From: Candidatus Competibacteraceae bacterium
Lineage (GTDB): Bacteria; Pseudomonadota; Gammaproteobacteria; Competibacterales; Competibacteraceae
Length of the DNA: 64,000 nucleotides
Reading direction: 5' to 3'
Assembly: GCA_016712625.1 (NCBI GenBank)
Contig: JADJQQ010000003.1
Location: 124,001-188,000 of the forward strand
Shown: piece after piece, positions 28,293-37,106 of the stretch
How the letters are laid out: each line of letters begins with the position of its first letter
Position numbering within the stretch: position 1 is the first letter of the stretch
Made by a program: the position numbers and the translations under genes
The notes under the pieces: generated by a model
What the model saw: only the letters and a program-made list of their open reading frames with translations
What the model was told of the DNA's origin: nothing
The model's database searches: none

Positions 28293-29900
28293 TTAACGTC
28301 TAGTCGCCCGCAATAGTAAAGCGTCTCCCCCGGAAGCTTTACTCAGCTCCTCCCTCTCCTGGGGGTTACTCACAGAGAATATCTGCTTGAACCGGGTGTT
28401 GGACTGTACAGTGTCTTTCAAATTAGAGTCACTTGTCCATAAGTCACTATTGGTTTGATTAGCAAGAATCAATCCCCATGCCCATACTCCGGGCCTGCTG
28501 CAAAATAAGCTTGAAATTAAGCGATGCGACATGCTGAAACTCGTCAACAAAAACCCATAACTTCGGGGTTTCGTGATACTGGCGTTGATGCTGATAGGCA
28601 CTCGTGAACAGTGTATAAAGCGCAAGTTTTGCGATTTCCCGAACCGAAGCAGTTTCAATCGCGGCGGGTAGCCAAAAATAAACCACCTCGCGGTTTTTAA
28701 CCACAGTCGCCATGTTGATCGCCTGATCCGCTACCAGGTCATTAGCGGTATAATTGAGCTGCGGTATCGTAGCTAAAGACTCCACCACAGCAATGAGTTC
28801 AAAGGCGTCCTTCTCGTCACTAATCGTATTTGTCAACTTCCCTACTTTCTCGCGTAACTCCTCAAAAGAGGCAATATCGGGATACTCCTGGATGGTGCGC
28901 GAAAGCAAGTTTCGAGCAACTCGCGAATAATAGGACCGGCCATAACCCTCTCCGTGATCCAACCCTAAAGCGCTTAAAAAGACTTCGCACACCTGGTTCA
29001 AACTAATGTGGTCGCTTGAAAATGGCCCAAAAGGGTTAAAGGCATGAGTCGCCTTCCCTACTTCGTTGGTAAAGAACTTAAACCGCTTACCCGCTCCTTT
29101 TTGGGCAGTTTGAAAAAAAGGCATATCGCCTTTTAAGTCGATCACGACAACCGCTGAATCCTGCAAGCTAATTAGCTGGGCCAGCAGCGGGGCCATGCCC
29201 AAAGCCGTTTTTCCACTGCCGCTATCTCCCAAAAAATGGGCGTGTTCGCCCAAGATACCGCGGTGTAATAGAATCGGATAATCTTCGGTAGCGTGTGCGC
29301 CTAACCAAAGGTGCTCGCGGGCAACAGCAATTTTTGAATGCTGCAAGCGATTCACATAGCCTTGCCAGTCGCTTACCGGACTCTTCAAGGCATCAATAGC
29401 TTTGACGTAGCGCGGTAGCGCTCGGCCAAAAACCGCAATGCAAGTCATCAGGAAAATCAGAATGGGAAAGAGAAGGCATTGCACAATGCCTAATAGTATT
29501 GCCCAAACCGCTTGGCCTTTACCCATGAAGGCGCTATCCAGTGTAAGACTAAACCAAGCGCCGGGGCTGGTTTGCAAATAATCTGCTGCTTGCTTACTTA
29601 AAACATATTCCCGCTGCGAAATAGGGTCTAGCTTTTTCAGAAGAAGGGCTTCACCGGTAGAAATATTTTTCACTACCTCGGCTACCGTGGGCGGTTCATA
29701 ATGCTCAAAATAGGCAATGAACCGGGTTAAAGAAATCTTTTTATCCACGACTCGCTGAAACGCTGCCAGCAGGGGCCGTGAATCACTCGATAAAAATCCT
29801 AGGGGAGCATAGGAGATAAAGTAAATGGTGGAAGTGAACAATGCGCATAGTGTAACTGCCGCCAAGAGATTGCGCCTGATCCAGATTCCACCGGGACTTT
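28293..29900 (-). CDS. Type IV coupling protein (TraD/TraG/VirD4-like), frameshifted
   Basis: Membrane segment near the N-terminus and a second at 'AVWAILLGIVQCLLFPILIFLMTC', then an ATPase domain with Walker A LGDSGSGKTALG, Walker B-like AVVVIDLKGDMPFF and ETPKLWVFVDEFQHVASL. The frame breaks after ARSMGMG near 28477; removing one G from GGGG continues LILANQTNSDLW and the end GGDALLLRATRR. The protein pumps the relaxosome/DNA into the conjugation channel. Upstream of 29865 the frame is open into the preceding membrane gene and may be one polypeptide with it. Confidence 0.7.
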
Positions 29901-29926
29901 TGAAAAGTCCTGGTGGTGAAACTGGA

Positions 29927-30964
29927 TTAGGGAAAGACCGTTCCGTGACTCTGGTATGCGCTATAGAGAATCCAAAACAGCATACTGACCACTACGAGAA
30001 ATAAAACTAGCATTATCACCGTAATCATAGTGGTAGTTTCATCTGTAGTTGCTTCGGTAATCGAAAAATTATTCGATAATAAAGCAGTCACTCCGCTATA
30101 AATAATCAGCGGGAATAAAGATACCAAGCAACCAAAAGCAGCTCCGCTTTGATTTTCCTGATCCACAAAATCAAAATGAACGGCCTGATAGCGAGTGTAA
30201 GTAAACCAGCTAACTATCGCTTCCCGATAAAGCGACAAACTTTCTCTTATCGATTTAAATCCAGTCGCCCAATAAAAAACACCTAATGAAAAGAATAACG
30301 TAATCCAGATAAAATTCTTAAATCCGAGAATCGGTGTTCTTGCAAAAATAATCAGCAGCAACCCATAAACAGCAATGATAATAAATCCGTCATAGTGGCG
30401 ATTATCCCATTGTGCTTGAGCCATTTTCCGCTTCTCGCCCAAGAGTTGCGGACTTGCCGCAAGCCACATCGCGTAATGGTTAGCGATGCGACTTGCCAGA
30501 TAACAGGTCAAGCCAAGGCTTAATAAAAACAACCCATACCCAATCACGGGATAGCGATGAACTAAGTGGGGGAGAATCGCAAGTAACCATAATCCCGGTC
30601 CCAACAGAGTATAAACCCCGGCGATCCATCTCACCCGTCGGCTAATCAGTTTATATAAACCAGCAAGCACACCCGTTGCGCTAAACACGGCAAAGAGAAA
30701 AGGGGTATTCAGATGGGCGCTGGTCAAGGAGCTGACCATGCTCAAGACTAAACTGAGAACGCCGATTAACCCTATAATGTAAATAACAAAGTGGCGCTCC
30801 TTGCGGATTAAGACCGGATTCGCCCGATAATCAAGTTCGAGTTCTTCAAGGTCTTTTAGCCGTTCGTGCTGTAAAACATCCCACTTTGGCGCGGTGCTTG
30901 GCCGATAGCCTTGCTCGCTCGGTTCTCGGCCTACCTCATGGGTTTTAATCTTTTCGTAGGGCAT
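29927..30964 (-). CDS. Polytopic membrane protein, possibly the N-terminal part of the coupling protein
   Basis: 345 aa with about eight predicted membrane segments (for example YIIGLIGVLSLVLSMVSSL and VIMLVLFLVVVSMLFWILY), after an N-terminal cytosolic stretch of about 60 aa. It ends SHGTVFP then TAA. In another frame the text continues directly NPVSPPGLFKSPGGIWIRRN into the coupling protein. Deleting one T or C at 29932-29938 would fuse both into a single protein of roughly 860 aa. Confidence 0.45.
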   Translation of the reverse strand: MPYEKIKTHEVGREPSEQGYRPSTAPKWDVLQHERLKDLEELELDYRANPVLIRKERHFVIYIIGLIGVLSLVLSMVSSLTSAHLNTPFLFAVFSATGVLAGLYKLISRRVRWIAGVYTLLGPGLWLLAILPHLVHRYPVIGYGLFLLSLGLTCYLASRIANHYAMWLAASPQLLGEKRKMAQAQWDNRHYDGFIIIAVYGLLLIIFARTPILGFKNFIWITLFFSLGVFYWATGFKSIRESLSLYREAIVSWFTYTRYQAVHFDFVDQENQSGAAFGCLVSLFPLIIYSGVTALLSNNFSITEATTDETTTMITVIMLVLFLVVVSMLFWILYSAYQSHGTVFP

Positions 30965-30970
30965 GAATAG

Positions 30971-31648
30971 TTACGCGGGATGTGGCATTAAATTACCCAA
31001 ATCGGAAACGACCTCCACCCGACACCAAACTGGTAAAGGGTTCTTCTGCAACTGGGCATGAATCATCTCGCGCTTGCTGTCCTCGGCAATCACTATAGCG
31101 ATCACAAACAGTTCATCGGCAATGATTTCTTGAAAACCCGGTAGCTCCCTTCCCCGTTCAATTAACTTCCGGCATTTGTTAAGAAGCCGCTGATACTCTC
31201 CACCTTGTTCCACGAGAATTTGGCCCAGTCTCGCGGTTCTTCCATCGGAATCAAGATAGAAATGGTTCTGACCAAGATCTAGTAACTCAGCAAAAGCTGA
31301 AAATGCCTGGATGAACTCCGTTTTGGTGAAGACCGGTCTAACCGTCTTCCCCAAACAGCAAAAGGCCAACACGCCATAAAGCCTTACCAGCGCTTGAGGC
31401 CCAAACGGGGTGGCGCTTTCCTCGGTCTCTCCCAAAGTTTTCGCGGCAACAGGCGTAAGTTGGTAGTAAACCCGCTTGCCGTAGAGCGGCTGCGGCTGGA
31501 GGTATTCACCCGTCAAACGCCGCAAAACATTCTTCTCCCCGCCTGGTTTGGCGTCGGGGAAAAACAAGCGGCGTAAGGCTTCGGTCGTGGTCAAGCGGTA
31601 GCGCGCAACGTGCTTGAGGATTTCCTCGTCCCTTTCGGTAAGCGGCAT
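30971..31648 (-). CDS. Replication-relaxation-like winged-helix plasmid protein
   Basis: 225 aa from ATG 31648 (GGGAG upstream). It starts MPLTERDEEILKHVARYRLTTTEALRRLFF, a winged-helix signature of plasmid 'replication-relaxation' proteins, then YFQLTPVAAK-type strand and a helical C-terminal half. It heads the minus-strand transfer operon and may regulate it. It ends 6 bp before the membrane protein start. Confidence 0.5.
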   Translation of the reverse strand: MPLTERDEEILKHVARYRLTTTEALRRLFFPDAKPGGEKNVLRRLTGEYLQPQPLYGKRVYYQLTPVAAKTLGETEESATPFGPQALVRLYGVLAFCCLGKTVRPVFTKTEFIQAFSAFAELLDLGQNHFYLDSDGRTARLGQILVEQGGEYQRLLNKCRKLIERGRELPGFQEIIADELFVIAIVIAEDSKREMIHAQLQKNPLPVWCRVEVVSDLGNLMPHPA

Positions 31649-31809
31649 GACTGGCTCCCTGGATGCTTCCCCGTAGTTTAAGACATGAACGGAAAACTCG
31701 CCTTCCCGCCTACACCATAACCCACACCTTGCACGGCAAGGCGTGGTGTGGGGGAAAGACTCGCTTCGAGGCTTCTACGCAGTGAAATAGCGGCTTTCCA
31801 AGTGGGTTA

Positions 31810-32082
31810 CACCACCTTGAGGTGTGCGCCCCAACCGTTAGTCCCCCGGACTGCGCCCTTGGCGCGCGTGCGACCTAGCACGCGGGTACGGAGACCCCGT
31901 TCAGGGGTCGGGAGTACCCGGGCAAGCCGGCCTAGGCTTGCCGGCCCCGGCCTAGGGGCCAACACCCCGGCCTAGGGGTGTGCCTCACAGCGTGCCCTAG
32001 CACGCTTGAGGCTGGCCGTTCAGGCCGTGAGCGTCCAGCGAACAAGGGCACTCAGGCTCCGTTCAGGAGCCTGTAAGTGCCC
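31810..32082. repeat. Array of eight GC-rich hairpins with two conserved loop types
   Basis: Successive stems differ in sequence but loops recur. CGCGTGC-gaccta-GCACGCG (31865-31884); GACCCC-gttca-GGGGTC (31893-31909) inside the outer stem CGGGTAC/GTACCCG; GGCAAGCC-ggccta-GGCTTGCC (31921-31942); GGCCCC-ggccta-GGGGCC (31943-31960); CACCCC-ggccta-GGGGTG (31963-31980); GCGTGC-ccta-GCACGC (31990-32005) within GCCTCA/TGAGGC; GGCC-gttca-GGCC; AGGCTCC-gttca-GGAGCCT (32054-32072) within GGGCACT/AGTGCCC. No gene is encoded. Stems kept by compensating changes argue for selected structure. Confidence 0.6.
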
Positions 32083-32097
32083 TGGGGCGGGATGCCC

Positions 32098-32135
32098 TAA
32101 TAAGGAGTGACAACAGGGATTGTCACTCCTTATTA
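32098..32135. repeat. Perfect 16-bp inverted repeat
   Basis: TAATAAGGAGTGACAA, loop CAGGGA, TTGTCACTCCTTATTA. It is followed at 32146-32178 by another perfect 10-bp stem, GGCATTGCGC/GCGCAATGCC. Confidence 0.7.
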
Positions 32136-32179
32136 GTGGCATCTCGGCATTGCGCTGAGGTTCACGAAGCGCAATGCCG

Positions 32180-32705
32180 GGAAGCGAAGCTTATTCCGCG
32201 AAGCGGAATAAAGCGTAGCGTGGGGGTGGCCGTGGCTAGGGAATCTCCCAAGCGCGAGAGCGCGGGGAATTCCCTGGACACGGAAATAAAAAGAGCTGCG
32301 CCATTGATGGCGCAACTAATAAGGTGGCAAGCGGCGCGATTTCCGCGAAGCGGAATAAGCAAAGCGCTGGGTGGGGTCGTGGCAAGGAATCTCCCAAGTA
32401 CGAACGTACTGGGGAATTCCTTGAGCGCGATAACAGGGATTTAGCGTATTTCCCGCTAACAGCGGGAATGCGTAAAAGCCCGGCAGACAAGAAGAGTCGC
32501 GCCAAGGATGGCGCGTCCTATTACTTGGGGCGCGGGCGGCGCAAGCCGTCCGGGGGGTTGGGATTCCCGCAAGGGAATAATGGTGGCGGGTGCGGTGTGG
32601 TGGCTGCGGGGGCCGAATGCCGAAAGGATCTCCCAAGCGCGAAAGCGCGGGGGAATCCTGAAGGCATGAGGCAAGATTAGAGAGGCTCGCGTAGCGAGTC
32701 CGCTT
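32180..32705. repeat. Three tandem copies of a composite hairpin module
   Basis: Each unit has the same order. First an ATTCCGC-gaa-GCGGAAT-type hairpin, then a GTGGGG-rich spacer. Next a hairpin with fixed core TCTCCCAA...GGGGAAT inside changing stems: AGGGAAT/ATTCCCT at 32238-32275, AAGGAAT/ATTCCTT at 32384-32422, AGGAT/ATCCT at 32617-32667. Last a GCGCC...GGCGC-type hairpin. Inner stems also covary (GCGC-gaga-GCGC, GTAC-gaac-GTAC). Related copies occur at 44728-44875 and 46053-46192. Confidence 0.65.
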
Positions 32706-33109
32706 GAGGGGGCTTCCGCCGATAAGGCGGTTCTTCTTAGAAGTGGTGGGGTCCAATGGCGGGGTGGGTGGCTGGGGTCCAAAGGTGGGGGGGAAAAGAT
32801 CGCGATTCCTGGCTTTGCAGCTTCGCGAAAACGGGGCGTTGCGGGGTTTCCCCGCTAGAAGGGGGTAGGTCGAAAACGGCTTGCCGGTTGAGACTAGGGG
32901 GAAGGCTTTCCCCTCTCAAAAGGAAGTAAGAAAGGAAATTGGGCTCATCTTCTTCTCTAGTCGCATAGACAATTCAAAATTCGACACCAGAATATTTACT
33001 TGGTCTTAACAAAAAAGGAATATCTACAAGATGTGAATATATGATAGCTTGCTCTCGAAGAACATCTTGTTATTGCGTAGGTGTCTAAGAATCAGAGGAG
33101 ATTTCGTTC
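32706..33109. other. Spacer with dispersed repeats A and B
   Basis: Repeat A (about 32744-32795) has a near copy at 48182-48231, centred on GTGGGTGGCTGGGGTCCAAA. Repeat B (32832-32917) has a near copy at 45747-45830, containing hairpins GCGGGG-ttt-CCCCGC here and ACGGGG-tgt-CCCCGT there. The right end becomes AT-rich and presumably holds the promoter for 33110. Confidence 0.5.
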
Positions 33110-33688
33110 ATGATGAACCGCAAAAGAACTTTCTTACCTATGCTTCATTCTTTTTTCATTTTCCTAATTTTAGTTCTGCTTTTTCCTAACTTGGCGTATT
33201 CTTTCCCGCCCTGTGATTTTGATGGAGATGGTAAGAATGATTTTGTTGTCTGGAGGCAGCCAGAAGCCGTTTGGTATGTCTGGCCCTCAACGTACTCTGT
33301 TTCACACTCGTGTCCTCCCCATTTCCAACAGATTGGTGGTCCTGGTGTTTATCTTGGGTGTAAAGCTCAGTGGGGTCTCCCAGGGCATGGTACTAAGGGC
33401 AATTGCTTGGCCGCCTAGTATTGGGCCCATGGTGGAATTCTGTCATATGACGGTGTGGTTGGTGTCCAATTCGGATTGCCCAATGATATACCGGACGAAG
33501 TTAATGCGGAGGTTACTGATGCTGTTTCTGACCTTGTAGTATTTCGTCCGAGCACGTTTACTTGGTACATTCGTAGTTCGATCCCACCCTATGCTATCAG
33601 AAGCTATGTAGGAGGGAGAGCATTGGCTGGTCGAGTTGATCCAATCTATATGGCAAGCGCGATATACGATCCACCTGGTCCATTCTAA
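33110..33688 (+). CDS. Secreted FG-GAP/VCBS-repeat protein, frameshifted
   Basis: GAGGAG precedes ATG 33110. Residues 1-32 are a signal peptide (LHSFFIFLILVLLFPNLAYS). It is followed by CDFDGDGKNDFVVWR, the Asp-rich calcium-binding FG-GAP/VCBS motif, and QWGLPG repeats. Frame changes near 33400 and 33430 separate a second repeat (VQFGLPNDIPDEVN, DLVVFRPSTFTWYI). Such beta-propeller proteins are extracellular. Another Asp-rich repeat (GGDYDGDG) is left in damaged sequence near 33890. Confidence 0.5.
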
Positions 33689-33976
33689 TGCTATCGGGAA
33701 TAATTCGAGGAGCTATGGCGTTTGGTCCATCGTCCTGATGGAGACCAATCCCTAATTATTATGAACCATCGTCTTCCCCAACACTCCCCAGTTTTATACC
33801 AGTATTGACTTGGTGGGGCGTTCACGTTATTTGGGATAAACAACGAAACTGGTATTAAAAAGGCCCGGCGGGGGGCGATCTTCCCCTGGGCGGTGATTAC
33901 GACGGTGATGGACTGGGGCCTCGGGCGACATACCCGTGAGTTAGCGAATGTAATATTACAAATTTGCGGAGATTAT
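33689..33976. pseudogene. Degenerate continuation of the VCBS-type protein
   Basis: Contains GDLPLGGDYDGDG-like coding text around 33870-33915 next to unusual G runs (GGCGGGGGGCG). No intact frame. Likely the same protein with several base errors or decay. Confidence 0.35.
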
Positions 33977-34503
33977 ATGAGAAATATTTCTTTTTCTATC
34001 GTCCTTTGTGGATCACGTTGTTGCTGAAAATGAAACCGTTCGACAACACAATTACGTTGTGGCGGTTTTAGATTCTAACGATCCGATTACCAATACAGAT
34101 GCAGTCCTTCTCGATGAATCACAATGCTCAAGTTGATTGGGAGTTAGCTGATTATTTTGCAAGTAATTCTATCCTCAACCTTAAGTTTCGAAGAATCGGT
34201 ATTTCGCAATGGCAGGTCAATATCGTGGGAAGTATAACTAGCAAGAGGGGGGGAAAAACAGGGGTCCAGAAGGAAAGAAGCACTTGTTTTGGTGCCGCAA
34301 GTCTTGATCCATCGTTGAGCGGAAACAGGATAGTTGTAGATATTCAGAACTTCAAAATTCTACCAGGCAAACAGTCCGGGGGGGTTACGAGGATTGTTAG
34401 TGCAGCAGAGGTTAATGGAAATACGGATAAGAACAGCACTCCAATTTTTTATTCGCTGGATGCTGGTCAACGAGCAATGCTGAATGATGTCCCAGTTCAA
34501 TAG
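33977..34503 (+). CDS. Hypothetical secreted protein, frameshifted
   Basis: GGAG precedes ATG 33977 (MRNISFSIVL). Reading then moves to VDHVVAENETVRQHNYVVAV and again to MNHNAQVDWELADYFA...GNRIVVDIQNFKILPGKQ, ending at 34503. The two frame changes lie near 34010 and 34120. Beta-rich, no known domain. Its place between VCBS-type genes suggests a surface or secreted role. Confidence 0.35.
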
Positions 34504-34514
34504 GAGCTTAGAAC

Positions 34515-34913
34515 ATGACTCTCATTAAGACAATTTTGTTTAATGGAAAAAGAGTTCCACAGGATCAAAGAACACCAGGTGAAGGTCATTTCTCGTTCAC
34601 ACTACTTTCATTGGTTACCCTAATTGTGATTTTTGCGATGATGAGCAGCGCATCTATAGCCCGTGCTTGCACAACTACACTTACAGTCGGAAATACCTCC
34701 ATTCTGCGCAATCACCGCAACTCCGCAGAGCAGGTGAGCGCGGCGCAGTTCTCCCCCCCCCCCCAAGGCCTTTTTTTTTATCCTTGTACAGAGCTCCTTG
34801 GGGGGGGGCCCGGTGTTTTGGGGAGGGGGGGGTTGGGGTGGGACGGAAAACCCGGGCTCGGGGGTTGGCCCGGGTTTTCTGGAAGGTCGACCGGTTCACC
34901 GCAACTGCAATAG
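34515..34913 (+). CDS. Signal-peptide protein running into low-complexity sequence
   Basis: Residues 1-52 include a long hydrophobic signal (FTLLSLVTLIVIFAMMSSAS) and a TTTLTVGNTS start of the mature part. From about 34751 the DNA is C and G runs (to about 34890), which yield a Gly/Pro-rich tail with no credibility. The real continuation is probably lost in bad sequence. Confidence 0.35.
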   Translation: MTLIKTILFNGKRVPQDQRTPGEGHFSFTLLSLVTLIVIFAMMSSASIARACTTTLTVGNTSILRNHRNSAEQVSAAQFSPPPQGLFFYPCTELLGGGPGVLGRGGLGWDGKPGLGGWPGFSGRSTGSPQLQ

Positions 34914-35130
34914 TAAATGTAGTAACAGACGGATTTGGGCGGTCAGCGCAATTACTAAATAACTTGGTGCAAGATGGGAGGGCTTCAGGTTTGCGAACAA
35001 TACGGCACCAATGACTTCGATGGTGATGGCAGAGACGATGAAGCGGTGTGGCGTCCATCCGCTTGGGCATGGCAACAAGAAATAACGAAATCATTTGGAA
35101 ACAGGGGGGGCTTCCTGAGCCCGATTTTTT
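34914..35130 (+). pseudogene. VCBS/FG-GAP repeat fragment
   Basis: EQYGTNDFDGDGRDDEAVWR and PSAWAWQQEITKSFGNRG are a single FG-GAP-type repeat with the DxDGDGxxD calcium loop. It lacks its own start and signal and is likely the distal part of the gene at 34515. It stops soon after at TAA. Confidence 0.45.
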
Positions 35131-35256
35131 AACAGAGATTGAGCAGTTTCCAAAGCTCCTTCTCCACTTTAGGCGGCTAGGAGGCGTTCACGAATCCACA
35201 AATACGCCTCCTCCACTTCGGCAAGTCGATGTTGGTATTTCAACCCTATACTTCAT
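35110..35256 (-). pseudogene. ParE/RelE-type toxin, N-terminal fragment
   Basis: ATG 35256 lies inside the end of the antitoxin gene. MKYRVEIPTST then, after a one-base shift at about 35223, LAEVEEAYLWIRERLLAA matches the ParE N-terminus. The rest of the domain is lost into the VCBS gene region. Confidence 0.45.
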
Positions 35257-35521
35257 CTTCTTTCCCAGCGCCTCTAGTGCCTGCTCAATCGGCTGGGTTT
35301 TTCCTTGCTCTATTTCTTCAGGCTCTTTTGAATAGAAGTCAGTGATCGCGCGCGCTCAGCGAGTTCAATAAGCTGCTGATAAGCCTTTGCGTTAAGCACA
35401 ACGGCTTGTGCAGTGCCGTCTACCGTTAAGATCAGTGGTTGGCCTGTTGGAGTTGCTTTATTAAGGCACTTGAGTTGTGCTCAAACTCGGTTAGCGAATG
35501 TATATCTTTAGATGCGTCCAT
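35246..35521 (-). CDS. Phd/YefM antitoxin, frameshifted
   Basis: MDASKDIHSLTEFEHNSSALIK is followed, after a missing G, by TGQPLILTVDGTAQAVVLNA and AYQQLIELAERARSLTSIQ. This is the Phd fold, a DNA-binding N-terminus and helical toxin-binding tail. Two more missing G bases near 35325 and 35262 would end it at TAG 35246-35248, overlapping the toxin start as TA pairs do. Confidence 0.55.
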
Positions 35522-37106
35522 GATTATCGAGTCTCCTAGCCATGTGAATCAAAATTTTGCTTGATAGTAGCATTCAACAATTAGTTTATCCAAACTATCT
35601 GACGTGAAATTCATTTTTTATTTTCATTCACAATTCACTTCCCATTTATTTCGCGATAAATTGCTAAGGTCACCACCTAGGAAAACGTGGCTGACATTGT
35701 TGGTACGCGGCAATACACCCGGTAAAACTGGCCTCACCAGCCAGAGTAAGGGCATGAGTTGGCTACTCATGACGTATTGTGCGCGTAGAGCCGGATGCAT
35801 CGAGAGGTGCTTGTCCGGCTCGACGGAGGCTCGTCGGCGTAATCCTTCAGGGAGTAGACTCCTTGGAGAGTAATCCCGACGTTCTATCCGATGGAGTTCT
35901 TTTCTTTTCTCCCTCTGTGGGGTTTCCCCCTCCATGAGGGTTTGCCTGGGCGACGGAGAAATACCTTGTTCAGGGAGAGCTTCCAAGCTTCTCAAAGACA
36001 GGGCCGTGATGTTTCAAAGCGGGTGTAAATCCCGTCCAAGGGATTCTGGGCCTCTAAGGTCCGCTTAACTTGGCTGGCGTGGGGAGTTCATTGTTGGCGA
36101 CAACAATGACCGGATTAAGACCAAATCCGGGGTTCTTGTTAAACGCAAGACCGCGAATAGCTCAACCATGAGAGGCCCGTAAGGGCTTGCCAGTAAATTC
36201 CATTCAGAGACGGTGCCAAATCGCGAAAAATCTTTATCGATGGGTAAGCGAACGCTTCTAGGTTCGGTTCGCAGAAATCTTGCTTTGTTTCTTCAACATC
36301 GCAAGCAAACGATGTCGGGGTTGATCGCCTCGCCATACGATAGAGAGTTGGGGATCGTATCCCCTAGCAACGTGACTAATGGAGTGGAGAGCATCACTAA
36401 TCCGGGAAGCACTGCAAGCCTCCGGTTTAGCCAACCGGTGCCTGAGAATAGTCACTCAGGTGGTTAAAAAGCTGTAGTGTGGGAGTGTGCTTTGAGTAGA
36501 AGTTAGCGCGTTGGAACGCGCATCTCAAAAAAGTGAAAGCGCAACTACTTTATAGACATAAAAAAGTAGGCCGCAACCACTTAGAGAATGCGCAACTACA
36601 ACTAATGAACCTAGTGGTTTTAGCGCCGATAGGAGGCGCGATAAACCACTGGGGTTCACGCTCAGCGATGACCGTGGCAAGGCAGTCACGGCTCGTTCAG
36701 GTGCTACGGGTGGTGCCGGGCATAACTGACGACGAAAGGAGCGACGCGCTTTAAGCGCGTACCAACAATGTGCGGGTGGGATCATGCCGCTTCAAATCCA
36801 GGATTTGGACTTGAAGCGCGGGTCCCGATACCTGCTCCTTGGAAAGGAAGTCTCGTGGTGTCATGAGGATCGCCCTGGCGGGTGAAGTTCATGAGGCAAC
36901 GATGCTGGTGACAAGATATAGGCCCTGTGCTCACACTCGGCCAAAATAACCGCCTCGTGTGGTTAGTCCTGGAGGTTTTATTTGAGGCTTTCAGGAAGGT
37001 TCGGGCGGATAATAGTTATTAGCGGTTTTCGGCTTTCCGAGAGATTGTGCCTGAGGGTCAGTGACCCAAACAATCTCTCTCCTTGGAAAGGAATTAGAGC
37101 TAGGAT
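35522..37106 (+). ncRNA. Candidate large structured RNA region (1.5 kb, non-coding)
   Basis: No reading frame here is convincing on either strand, yet the sequence is packed with hairpins: CATTGTTG-gcga-CAACAATG, CCGGATT-aagacca-AATCCGG, GAGGCCCG-taa-GGGCTT and CCAGGATTTGG-type stems. The motif CTCCTTGGA recurs at about 35861, 36834 and 37077. A 34-nt domain V-like hairpin lies at 35788-35821. The region leads directly into the basic protein at 37107 on the same strand, as in RNA-plus-protein mobile elements. Orientation is taken from that gene and domain V. Confidence 0.45.
35788..35821 (+). ncRNA. Group II intron domain V-like hairpin
   Basis: Exactly 34 nt. GAGCCGGA pairs perfectly with TCCGGCTC (8 bp, containing the AGC triad). 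A bulge follows on the 3' side, and a distal stem GCATC/GGTGC is capped by GAGA. Length, closing stem, bulge and tetraloop all match domain V, the catalytic core of group II introns. No reverse transcriptase gene is nearby, so it is either a 3' intron remnant or a domain reused in another RNA. Confidence 0.55.

Noticed and set aside
31810..32082. Hairpin array as a CRISPR or tRNA-like array
   Set aside because: There are no constant repeats with equal spacers. GTTCA loops resemble a T-loop superficially, but no cloverleaf can be drawn.
32180..32705. Composite hairpins as integron attC sites
   Set aside because: The terminal GTTRRRY/RYYYAAC core motifs are missing and no integrase is present.
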